64,000 bases of DNA, taken from the NCBI RefSeq assembly GCF_026153515.1, contig NZ_CP110644.1:3439501-3503500 (forward strand), given 5' to 3'. The translations under genes were made by a program, and so were the position numbers. Of this stretch, positions 33,492 through 40,978 are shown in pieces. The DNA comes from Pseudomonas sp. KU26590 (lineage in GTDB: Bacteria > Pseudomonadota > Gammaproteobacteria > Pseudomonadales > Pseudomonadaceae). The notes under the pieces were generated by a model. That model was not told the origin of the DNA. It ran no database searches and was given only the letters and a program-made list of their open reading frames with translations. Each line of letters begins with the position of its first letter. Position 1 is the stretch's first letter.

Positions 33492-33907
33492 AACTGTTTG
33501 TGTGGCTCTCGCTGGTCGCACTGGCCGGCTGCCAGCAGCTCGCCGGCTCTGGGCCCCCTGAAGTGTCAGACGGTAGCACTGAACCCTTGATCGAAGTGGG
33601 CAAGTCCCGGGTGGAGGTTCCGGTGTCAAGCGCCGAGCGCAAAGCAGCTGAGGCGAAAGCGCTCACAGGGGTCGAGGGCCAGGGATGGGTATTCGATCCG
33701 CCGTTTGCCACCGCGCGCAACGATCACGGAGATGATCTGGCCGTATGCGGCCACGCCCATCAGCCCGGGAGCGAGAACACGCTTTTCTTTGCGTTCTACC
33801 AGGGTGAGTTGCTGCTATGGGACGAGAAGGCCCCGGCGGGGGTCAGCGTTGAGAATGAATTCCTGACGCTTATTTGCAGCGCCTCACCGTTGGTGACCCA
33901 TTTATAA
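33488..33907 (+). CDS. Hypothetical lipoprotein
   Basis: This is a 139-residue protein with a lipoprotein signal (VWLSLVALAGCQQ, cysteine at residue 15). After the lipid anchor comes a low-complexity linker, then a compact domain with GWVFDPPFATARNDHGDDLA and FFAFYQGELLLWDEKAPAGV that I do not recognise. ATG 33488 overlaps the preceding TGA, so it is coupled to the Lpp-like protein and probably works in the same envelope setting. Confidence 0.65.
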   Translation: MKLFVWLSLVALAGCQQLAGSGPPEVSDGSTEPLIEVGKSRVEVPVSSAERKAAEAKALTGVEGQGWVFDPPFATARNDHGDDLAVCGHAHQPGSENTLFFAFYQGELLLWDEKAPAGVSVENEFLTLICSASPLVTHL

Positions 33908-33991
33908 GCCGTGCGTTGACTGCGCTTCAGTTCGAAGTCGAAGGCGGCCTGGACGTGGACGTTGCGGTACGACCATGAGAGGTACCTCGAT

Positions 33992-34255
33992 ATGAGCAAA
34001 AAACACAGACGCACTGACGATGTTTTGTACGTCAACTCTGACGGCACCAGAGCGAAAATAGCGTTCATCTGGGGCCGCAAGAAAGATCCCGTTCCCAAAG
34101 GGCTGGATATCACCGTCAAGCTTCCTCATCGCAAAAGCCGCGACCTTGTCATTCACTATGATCACAAGGTGTATGGGACGGTGGGCCAGGCCCGGAAACA
34201 GGGCCTGATACTGGCGCAAGGAATAGTCGATCTCCTCAGTGAGCCGCTGGATTGA
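33992..34255 (+). CDS. Hypothetical small cytoplasmic protein
   Basis: An 87-residue frame starts at ATG 33992, with GAGAGG nine bases upstream; an earlier TTG start adds ten residues. The sequence is lysine- and arginine-rich at first (MSKKHRRTDD) with strands such as GTRAKIAFIWGRKKDP and VIHYDHKVYGTVGQARKQGL. No family is recognised and no signal or membrane segment is seen. It lies between the lipoprotein pair and the alcohol dehydrogenase, all on the same strand, with gaps of about 80 bp. Confidence 0.55.
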   Translation: MSKKHRRTDDVLYVNSDGTRAKIAFIWGRKKDPVPKGLDITVKLPHRKSRDLVIHYDHKVYGTVGQARKQGLILAQGIVDLLSEPLD

Positions 34256-34335
34256 CCTGTCACTTTGTAGGCCAGTCAACCTGGACGCTCGCACCGGCTT
34301 AAGCTGATTTGCGCACCCTCAACGGAGAGATGTCC

Positions 34336-35325
34336 ATGCACGCAATGGTATTGAACGCGTTAGGAGGCCAGCTGCAATGGACGGAGCTGCCGGACCGCAT
34401 CCCTGGCCCCGGCGAAGTTCGAATCAGGGTTTCAGCCTGTGGCGTTTGTCGAACTGACTTGCATGTAGTCGACGGTGAGCTGGCTAACCCTCGGTTACCC
34501 ATTATTCCTGGACATGAGGTGGTGGGTCGTATCGACGCCATAGGCCCTGGAGTTACAACGCTTGCTGTGGGAGAGCGAGTCGGCCTGCCCTGGTTGGGGC
34601 GGACCTGTGGTGCCTGTCCCTATTGCCTCACACACCGGGAAAACCTGTGTGATCACCCTGTGTTTACCGGCTATACGCGCGATGGCGGTTTTGCGACGGC
34701 TGTGATTGCCGATGCGCGGTACGTGTTTGCTTTGGGCGAATCGGGCAGCGACGCCGCTCTGGCGCCGCTGCTGTGTGCCGGACTCATCGGTGGACGGGCG
34801 TTGGCGATAGGGGGAGAAGGCAAGAAAATCGGTCTGTACGGATTCGGTGCTGCGGCACACATTGTGGCTCAAGTCGCGAAGTTTCAAGGGCGTACGGTGT
34901 ATGCCTTCACTCGGCCTGGTGATAGCGCGACTCAAGTGTTTGCTCGCGAGCTGGGCGTCCATTGGGCCGGAGGTTCTGATCAAACCGCGCCTGAGCAGCT
35001 GGACGTGGCAATCATATTCGCCCCTGTCGGCGCGCTGGTGCCTCTCGCGCTCAAGGCCGTGCGCAAAGGGGGACGTGTCGTCTGCGCTGGGATCCACATG
35101 AGCCCGATACCCGGTTTTACCTACGACCTTCTATGGGGTGAGCGCGAACTGGTGTCGGTAGCCAACCTCACGCGTGAGGACGGGATCAGTTTCTTGCGCC
35201 TGGCTGCACACGTGGGCGTTGTCACTCGTACATCGCTGTATCCCCTGACCGACGCCAATCGGGCGCTGGCTGACCTGCGCGCCGGCAGGTTCGAAGGTGC
35301 AGCGGTGCTGGTGGCGGATGAGTAG
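34336..35325 (+). CDS. Zinc-dependent alcohol dehydrogenase
   Basis: This is a 329-residue medium-chain dehydrogenase. Catalytic zinc ligands are seen in SACGVCRTDLHVVDGEL and IPGHEVVGRI; the four structural-zinc cysteines are in RTCGACPYCLTHRENLCDHP. The Rossmann domain has GLYGFGAAAHIVAQVAKFQG. The shape (short, with GFTRDGGFA-like loop GYTRDGGFATAV) matches AdhP/AdhA-like enzymes that interconvert primary alcohols and aldehydes with NAD(P). ATG 34336 has GGAGAG six bases upstream. Together with nearby Usp, Fnr-type and P-ATPase genes it fits the low-oxygen stress island; similar ADHs dispose of reducing power under oxygen limitation. Confidence 0.85.
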   Translation: MHAMVLNALGGQLQWTELPDRIPGPGEVRIRVSACGVCRTDLHVVDGELANPRLPIIPGHEVVGRIDAIGPGVTTLAVGERVGLPWLGRTCGACPYCLTHRENLCDHPVFTGYTRDGGFATAVIADARYVFALGESGSDAALAPLLCAGLIGGRALAIGGEGKKIGLYGFGAAAHIVAQVAKFQGRTVYAFTRPGDSATQVFARELGVHWAGGSDQTAPEQLDVAIIFAPVGALVPLALKAVRKGGRVVCAGIHMSPIPGFTYDLLWGERELVSVANLTREDGISFLRLAAHVGVVTRTSLYPLTDANRALADLRAGRFEGAAVLVADE

Positions 35326-35427
35326 TTTCCGAGGCTGTTGACGCTGGGGTGTTGGGTATAGGTTTCAGTGGCCGCGAACGGCGTGACCGTCTTGCCGGTA
35401 CCTCATTCATCAGCAGAGGCATGAGCC

Positions 35428-35571
35428 ATGAGAACCATCAGACAATTGAAAGCCGACGTGACCTTGAGCGGCACCGTCAAGCGCTGCCCTGAGCGTGAGT
35501 TGGGCCGCTATTCAGCCTGGAGCACGGCCGCGGTTCACGATGTCGTGAACACCATCGTCGTCGCCTATTAA
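35428..35571 (+). pseudogene. BON-domain protein fragment (third domain only)
   Basis: A 47-codon frame from ATG 35428 reads VTLSGTVKRCPERELGRYSA, then WSTAAVHDVVNTIVVAY. This is the C-terminal BON repeat of the three-domain protein encoded at 39105 (VTLSGRVDNWAERELARHTA), including the same terminal IVVAY. The first two repeats are missing. It starts with an ATG but has no good ribosome site. It is best read as the leftover of a duplicated BON gene; an expressed single-repeat protein is less likely. Confidence 0.6.
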
Positions 35572-35597
35572 TGCGCTTGATGCAGAGGAGTAGCGTC

Positions 35598-36080
35598 ATG
35601 ACTACGCAAGGTTCGTATGCCTACATTTTCGACACTCATGCTGAAGCGGAGACCGCTGTCCGTTCGCTGGGCCAATCCAGTTTCGACGTTAAGAAATTGT
35701 CGATCGTCGGTAAGGGCTACCACAGTGAAGAGCATCCCATTGGCTTTTATACCGTGGGTGACCGGATGAAAACCTGGGGCAGCATGGGGGTTTTCTGGGG
35801 CAGCATCTGGGGCTTGCTGGCGGCACCCGCCGTGTTCTTTCTGCCCGGTCTGGGTGTCATTGCCCTGGCAGGTCCGTTTGTCACGATGCTGGTGGGCGCG
35901 CTCGAGGGGGCGGTGGTAGTGGGTGGTCTTTCTGCGCTGGGCGCTGCGTTCATGAGCATCGGCGCGAGCAAAGACGATGTGATCAAGTACGACACCGCGC
36001 TCAATGCAGACAAGTATGTCTTGATCGTGCATGGCAGCCCTGACGACATTGCCCACGCCCGTTCGGTGCTGGATCACTGA
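35598..36080 (+). CDS. YflT-like general stress protein with glycine-rich membrane segment
   Basis: This is a 160-residue protein; ATG 35598 has GAGGAG seven bases upstream. The N-terminal part (SYAYIFDTHAEAETAVRSLG, then DVKKLSIVGKGYH) is a ferredoxin-like fold like YflT/DUF1269 stress proteins. The middle is a Gly/Ala-rich hydrophobic hairpin (MGVFWGSIWGLLAAPAVFFL and LVGALEGAVVVGGLSALGAA). The C-terminal strand KYVLIVHGSPDDIAHARSVL repeats the first fold. Role unknown; such proteins are common in stress islands next to Usp, BON and PRC genes. Confidence 0.7.
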   Translation: MTTQGSYAYIFDTHAEAETAVRSLGQSSFDVKKLSIVGKGYHSEEHPIGFYTVGDRMKTWGSMGVFWGSIWGLLAAPAVFFLPGLGVIALAGPFVTMLVGALEGAVVVGGLSALGAAFMSIGASKDDVIKYDTALNADKYVLIVHGSPDDIAHARSVLDH

Positions 36081-36159
36081 CCGAGCCGGCTGCAACGCCT
36101 TCCTGATCAGCGCGATTGCCAGCCAGTCGCGTTTTTCGCGTTCTCTGTGGAGACTCACC

Positions 36160-37542
36160 ATGAGCTACAGCAGCGTCAATCCATTCAACGGCGAGCTGAG
36201 TCAACGCTTTGCCGACATCAGCAATGCGCAACTGGAAGAAAAGCTGGCAACCGCTCAGCAGTGCTACCTGACATGGCGGCAAACCTCCTATGCCGATCGC
36301 GCTGTTGTCCTGAACCGCGCGGCAGGGTTGATGCGCGAACGTGTCGAGGAACTTGCCCACACCATGACTCTGGAGATGGGCAAGCGCATCAATGAGGCAC
36401 GCGGCGAAGTTCTGTTCAGCGCTGACATCCTGGCCTATTACGCCGAACATGCTGCTGATTTTTTGAGTCCGCAGATGCTGCACCCCCAACTGGGCGATGC
36501 GCACATGGAAAGCAGCCCGATCGGCGTGATCTACGGTATCGAACCGTGGAATTTTCCTTACTACCAATTGGCGCGCGTGGCCGGGCCGCATCTCATGGCG
36601 GGCAATGTCCTGGTCATCAAGCACGCTGGCTGTGTACCCCAATGCGCCATGGCGTTCGAGGCACTGCTGCTGGATGCAGGTGCCCCAACGGGCCTCTACA
36701 CCAACCTGCTCATTTCCCACCATCAGTCCGACCGGGTGGTGGATGACCCTCGGGTCAAGGGCGTTGCGCTCACCGGCAGTGTTGCTGCAGGGCGCAAGGT
36801 TGCGGCACGCGCCGGCCAGAATCTCAAACCTTCCTCCATGGAGCTGGGGGGCAGTGATGCCTTCATTGTGCTCGAGGACGCCGACCTGGATCTGGCCGTC
36901 CGCTGGGCCGTCTGGGGGCGCATGTACAACGGCGGTCAGACCTGCTGTGCGGCGAAACGATTCATCGTGGTCGAAGAGCTGGCTGCACCGTTCCTCGAAA
37001 AATTCCAGGCGGCGCTGGCGCTGCTCGTGCCGGGTGACCCGCTGGATGAGAAAACCACGCTGGGCCCTTTGTCGACCGAGTCGGCTTTGCAGCAGTTGCT
37101 CGTCCAGGTTGATCTGGCGGTGTCGAGTGGCGCGCGACTGGTGATGGGAGGCAAACGCATCGACCGGCCAGGCTCGTTCATGCAGCCCACCATTTTGACC
37201 GACGTCAGTCCTGACAACCCTGCCTTCAGGGATGAGTTTTTCGGTCCTGTGGCGATGTTCTTTCCCGTCGAGGATGAAGAGGCAGCCATCGCGCTGGCCA
37301 ACGATTCCGACTTCGGGCTGGGTGGTTCCGTGTTTACACGGGACATCGAGCGGGGGCGCAGAGTCGCCAGCCGCATCGAAACCGGCATGATGTTCATCAA
37401 CAACATCAACTGGTCGGATGCTGAACTTCCCTTTGGAGGCATCAAAGACTCGGGTTACGGACGGGAGCTTGGGGACATGGGCATACAAGCCTTCGTCAAC
37501 AAGAAACTGGTGCGCTATGCCAGCCTGCAAGCGCCGGTTTGA
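36160..37542 (+). CDS. NAD(P)-dependent succinate-semialdehyde-type aldehyde dehydrogenase
   Basis: This is a 460-residue aldehyde dehydrogenase. Key features are YGIEPWNFPYYQ at the cofactor site, KPSSMELGGSDAFIVL with the general-base glutamate, and GGQTCCAAKRF with the catalytic cysteine. The length and sequence match the short succinate-semialdehyde dehydrogenase branch (Sad/YneI-like). ATG 36160 follows GGAG. It is followed 10 bp later by a GNAT gene. It may clear semialdehydes or other reactive aldehydes made under stress and could act with the Zn-alcohol dehydrogenase. Exact substrate is not certain. Confidence 0.85.
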   Translation: MSYSSVNPFNGELSQRFADISNAQLEEKLATAQQCYLTWRQTSYADRAVVLNRAAGLMRERVEELAHTMTLEMGKRINEARGEVLFSADILAYYAEHAADFLSPQMLHPQLGDAHMESSPIGVIYGIEPWNFPYYQLARVAGPHLMAGNVLVIKHAGCVPQCAMAFEALLLDAGAPTGLYTNLLISHHQSDRVVDDPRVKGVALTGSVAAGRKVAARAGQNLKPSSMELGGSDAFIVLEDADLDLAVRWAVWGRMYNGGQTCCAAKRFIVVEELAAPFLEKFQAALALLVPGDPLDEKTTLGPLSTESALQQLLVQVDLAVSSGARLVMGGKRIDRPGSFMQPTILTDVSPDNPAFRDEFFGPVAMFFPVEDEEAAIALANDSDFGLGGSVFTRDIERGRRVASRIETGMMFINNINWSDAELPFGGIKDSGYGRELGDMGIQAFVNKKLVRYASLQAPV

Positions 37543-37552
37543 GGGAGGACCT

Positions 37553-38125
37553 ATGAGCATTGATTACGCGGTTGAGATGATAATGGCGAAACTAGAGCTG
37601 CAACCCCCCGATGAGCACTGGATTCAGGCGCTGAGCGATGGCAGTCATGTACTGATTCGCCCGCTGCATGCAGAAGACCGGGAGCGCGAGTTCGCGTTTA
37701 TCAACGGTCTGTCATCGAACTCTCGACGGTTCCGGTTTCTGGGGACTATCACGGAGGCGAGCAGCACGCTGCTCGACCAGCTGATGGACGTCGATCATAA
37801 ACGCCGTATGGCTTATGTTGCCCTGCTGCACCAGGGTGGGCAGTTGAAGGAAATCGGCGTCAGTCGTTATGCCGCTCTGGACAGTGGTTCGCGGTGTGAA
37901 TGTGCCGTGGTGGTTGCCGACGCATGGCAGCGCAGGGGGCTGGGGTTGTTGTTGATGGAGCACCTGATCAAAGCAGCGCGACGCAACCACTTTAAAACCA
38001 TGTCGTCCCTGGATCTGACAGACAACCATGCCATGCAACATCTGGCGAAGAAACTCGGCTTTGTCAGGTTTCACAAACCGGCCGAGTTCACCGACGTCAT
38101 CCACGAGCTGGACCTTCAGGCGTAA
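37553..38125 (+). CDS. GNAT-family N-acetyltransferase
   Basis: This is a 190-residue acetyltransferase with GSHVLIRPLHAEDREREFAF at the start, the acetyl-CoA loop in VVADAWQRRGLGLLLMEHLI and LDLTDNHAMQHLAKKLGFVR near the end. This form resembles the GNAT domain attached to some protein acetyltransferases of the Pat group, here alone. ATG 37553 has GGGAGG nearby and lies 10 bp after the aldehyde dehydrogenase, so the two are probably co-transcribed. A small dyad (GCGCCA/TGGCGC, 38134-38148) follows between it and the convergent VIT1-like gene. Confidence 0.82.
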   Translation: MSIDYAVEMIMAKLELQPPDEHWIQALSDGSHVLIRPLHAEDREREFAFINGLSSNSRRFRFLGTITEASSTLLDQLMDVDHKRRMAYVALLHQGGQLKEIGVSRYAALDSGSRCECAVVVADAWQRRGLGLLLMEHLIKAARRNHFKTMSSLDLTDNHAMQHLAKKLGFVRFHKPAEFTDVIHELDLQA

Positions 38126-38204
38126 CGCAAGATGCGCCACCTTGGCGCTATCTGAGGGTTATCACAGTCCCCAACAGCGCCCAGGTTTGGTACTGCCCTG
38201 CTTG

Positions 38205-38909
38205 CTATACGACCGCCCCGAACAGTCGGCCCACCAGCGCAGTGATCACCATTGCAAGTGCTCCCCAAAACGTCACGCGCCATGCACCCAGCAGCACAGA
38301 GGCTCCCCCGGCCTTTGCAGCGATGGCCCCGAGCACGGCCAGGAAAATCAGTGACATCAGCGATACCCAGAGAATCACCTGCGCCAGGGGGACCAGCACG
38401 CTGACTGCCACCGGCAAAATGGCGCCCACAATGAAGCTCATCGCAGATGCGGATGCGGCAGAGAAGGGCCGGGCGCTCAAGGCTTCCGAGATACCGAGTT
38501 CATCTCGGGCGTGGGAGCCCAGGGCATCGTGCGCCATCAGTTGGACTGCCACCTGTCTGGCCAGCTCAGGCGCTATGCCGCGCTTTACGTAAATGTCTGC
38601 CAGTTCGCGATGCTCAGCCTCAGGTGCGGTGTCGATTTCGCGCTTCTCTCTGGCAAGGTCCGCGTGTTCGGTGTCGGCTTGAGCATGCACTGAAACGTAC
38701 TCGCCGGCCGCCATGGACATCGCGCCTGCGACCAGACCGGCGATCCCCGTCACCATCATGGTCTGGTGCGTTGCGCCCGCTGCCGCGACCCCGATCAATA
38801 AGCTTCCCGTTGAGACAATGCCGTCATTTGCTCCGAGCACTGCGGCTCTGAGCCAGCCGATCCTGCTGCTGTTGTGGGTCTCGGCATGACGCTGCGTGAA
38901 TGTCCTCAT
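38205..38909 (-). CDS. VIT1/CCC1-family Fe/Mn transporter
   Basis: This is a 234-residue membrane protein. Features are WLRAAVLGANDGIVSTGSLL in helix 1, the GLVAGAMSMAAGEYVSVHAQ helix and a cytosolic stretch rich in Glu/Asp/His (ADTEHADLAREKREIDTAPE, then AEHRELADIYVKRGI) that binds metal in VIT1. C-terminal helices follow. The family moves iron or manganese out of the cytosol. It is transcribed alone, opposite to its neighbours; about 195 bp separate it from the divergent BON gene. Confidence 0.87.
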   Translation of the reverse strand: MRTFTQRHAETHNSSRIGWLRAAVLGANDGIVSTGSLLIGVAAAGATHQTMMVTGIAGLVAGAMSMAAGEYVSVHAQADTEHADLAREKREIDTAPEAEHRELADIYVKRGIAPELARQVAVQLMAHDALGSHARDELGISEALSARPFSAASASAMSFIVGAILPVAVSVLVPLAQVILWVSLMSLIFLAVLGAIAAKAGGASVLLGAWRVTFWGALAMVITALVGRLFGAVV

Positions 38910-39104
38910 TGTGGGGCCTGTGATGGGAAGGGGGACTCAGAGTGTAGGTAGTTTCCGAGGCTGCCCACGTGGCGATTTCGGGCCTAACGTGCGTGACTGT
39001 GCTCAATCTGACGCATGACCGGTCAGCGTATCAGGCACTCACTCTTCAAAGACGCATCGCGTCTCACCCAACCGCACATGCGGTACAAACGTCAGGGTCA
39101 ATTC

Positions 39105-39758
39105 ATGAAAACCGATAAGCAACTCAGAGATGACATCGTTGCCGAACTGCGCTGGGAGCCTTCGATTAATGCGGAACAGATCGGTGTAGAGGTGAAGGAC
39201 GGGGTGGTCACGTTGGCCGGCCATGTGAACAGCTTCGTCGAGAAGTGGTCCGCCGAAGAAGCGGCTCAGAGGGTATCAGGTGTTCGAGCGCTGGCAGTCG
39301 AAATGGACGTCAAGCTGCCAGGACTCAGCCAGCGCAATGATGGTGAGATTGCGGGCTCTGCTGAGAACGTACTGGAATGGACCAGCTACCTGCCAAAAGA
39401 CTCGATCAAGGTTCGGGTTGAAGGCGGCAGGGTCACGTTGTCTGGCGATGTACAGTGGGACTACCAACGCCGGGCGGCGCTGGACGCGGTTCGCAATCTC
39501 ATGGGTGTGACGGGGATCAGCAACAACATCGCGATCAAGTCGAAGGTCTCCGCCAACGGTGTGAAGGCCGACATCACCGAGGCCCTGAAGCGTCGGGCTA
39601 TCGTCGACTCGAATAAAATCCACGTTGACGTGCAAGGCGCCGATGTCACCCTTTCGGGGCGAGTCGATAACTGGGCCGAGCGTGAGCTGGCAAGGCACAC
39701 GGCGTGGGGTACTGCGGGTGTAGCAAACGTCCGGAACGATATCGTCGTCGCATACTGA
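39105..39758 (+). CDS. Three-repeat BON-domain protein
   Basis: This is a 217-residue protein made of three BON repeats at roughly residues 5-70, 78-145 and 150-217. Each has the pattern of a helix and the strand GVVTLAGHVNSF, GRVTLSGDVQWD and ADVTLSGRVDNW. No signal peptide is seen from ATG 39105, so it may be cytoplasmic, unlike OsmY. BON proteins are thought to bind phospholipid or help under osmotic shock. A near-paralogue is encoded at 44819 and a fragment at 35428. A strong hairpin follows the stop. Confidence 0.87.
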   Translation: MKTDKQLRDDIVAELRWEPSINAEQIGVEVKDGVVTLAGHVNSFVEKWSAEEAAQRVSGVRALAVEMDVKLPGLSQRNDGEIAGSAENVLEWTSYLPKDSIKVRVEGGRVTLSGDVQWDYQRRAALDAVRNLMGVTGISNNIAIKSKVSANGVKADITEALKRRAIVDSNKIHVDVQGADVTLSGRVDNWAERELARHTAWGTAGVANVRNDIVVAY

Positions 39759-39765
39759 CGGACGA

Positions 39766-39791
39766 CGGCAAGGTGGTGATCCGCCTTGCCG
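39766..39791. terminator. Strong hairpin between convergent genes
   Basis: Arms of 11 bases (CGGCAAGGTGG and CCGCCTTGCCG, one G-T pair) around TGAT begin seven bases after the BON stop. No T-run follows. It probably ends transcription from one or both convergent genes. Confidence 0.55.
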
Positions 39792-39859
39792 CACCCCTGG
39801 CTGTCATGACCTGCTCAAAGGGCTATGAAACGGCCGATCGAATTGATGACGCAGACTGA

Positions 39860-40978
39860 TCAAGACGACAAACTTGACCGAAACCGCAGCAATGTTATGC
39901 CGAAGAAAACCGACCCGATGACGATCAATGCGAGTAGGTCCGGCCACACCAGATCAAGGCCGGCGTCGCGGAACAATATCGCTGTGCTGAGGCTGACAAA
40001 ATGGGTGGAAGGCGAGAGCTGCATCACCCACTGCAGCCAGACGGGCATGCTTTCCAGTGGGGTGCTGCCCCCTGATAGCAGAAGCATCGGGATGATCACA
40101 GGGATCGCCAGCAGCCCGAACTGAGGCGTTGAGCGCGCCAGTGTGGCGAGGAAAATCCCCAGCGAGTTGGCGGCGAACAGATAGGTCGCGGTGGCGCTCA
40201 GGAATAACGTCAGCGATCCGGTCAGCGGCACGCCCAGTGCGTACCTGACCACCCACTCCAGCGACAACGCGGTGCAGCCTACGACGACCAATGCATTACT
40301 GCCGATTTTCGACAGCATGATTTCAAACGGGGTCAGTGGCATGACCAGCAGATGATCGAGGGTTCCGTGTTCGCGCTCCCTGAGCAGGGCAGTCCCCGTG
40401 AGCACGATCGCCATGATGGTGATGTTGTTGACGATCTGGATCACCGCCAGAAACCAGCCACCGTCCAGATTCGGGTTGAACATTGAGTGCGTGACAAGCT
40501 TGATCGGCGCAGCCGTTACGTCATGGTTCCGGGAGCGATAATCCTCAAGTTCCCTTTCGAAGATACGAGCAATATAGCCGGCGCCCATAAACGCCTGGCT
40601 CATCGCCGTGGCATCGACATTGATCTGTAACGTGGGGCCGCGCCCCGCGTTAAGGTCGGTTTGAAAGTGTGGCGGGATGTCGATGATGAAGGTGTAGCGT
40701 CCATTGTCCATCGCGCTGTCGAGCTGATCGTAGGGCAGCAGCACCGGGCGCTGAAACTCCGGCGGCAGTAAGGCTGCCGCCACCTGCCGTGACAGGTAGC
40801 TGCGATCCTCGTCGACGATCGCCACACTGGCGTGGTGAACCCCGATGACAGACCCCGCAGCCGGCATGTAGATCGCGACGCTGAACGCGTAGATCAGAAA
40901 CAGCAGCAGCACACGGTCATGACGCAGGCTGGTGAGTTCCTTGAACGTGAGCCAAAGGATGTGGGCCGGTTTGTTCAT
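39860..40978 (-). CDS. ABC-2-type transporter permease (YhhJ-like)
   Basis: This is a 372-residue permease with one N-terminal helix (DRVLLLFLIYAFSVAIYMPA), a large periplasmic domain (residues about 45-165) and a cluster of five helices at the C-terminus, the usual ABC-2 layout. LREREHGTLDHLLVMPLTPF is the conserved coupling region. ATG 40978 overlaps the stop of the RbbA-like gene as ATGA. With the upstream HlyD and RbbA-like genes it forms an operon in the order of E. coli yhiI-rbbA-yhhJ. It likely assembles with the RbbA-like protein as an exporter of unknown cargo. Confidence 0.87.
   Translation of the reverse strand: MNKPAHILWLTFKELTSLRHDRVLLLFLIYAFSVAIYMPAAGSVIGVHHASVAIVDEDRSYLSRQVAAALLPPEFQRPVLLPYDQLDSAMDNGRYTFIIDIPPHFQTDLNAGRGPTLQINVDATAMSQAFMGAGYIARIFERELEDYRSRNHDVTAAPIKLVTHSMFNPNLDGGWFLAVIQIVNNITIMAIVLTGTALLREREHGTLDHLLVMPLTPFEIMLSKIGSNALVVVGCTALSLEWVVRYALGVPLTGSLTLFLSATATYLFAANSLGIFLATLARSTPQFGLLAIPVIIPMLLLSGGSTPLESMPVWLQWVMQLSPSTHFVSLSTAILFRDAGLDLVWPDLLALIVIGSVFFGITLLRFRSSLSS

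Noticed and set aside
36001..37560. 519-codon reverse frame opposite the succinate-semialdehyde-type dehydrogenase
   Set aside because: Antisense shadow of a clear aldehyde dehydrogenase.
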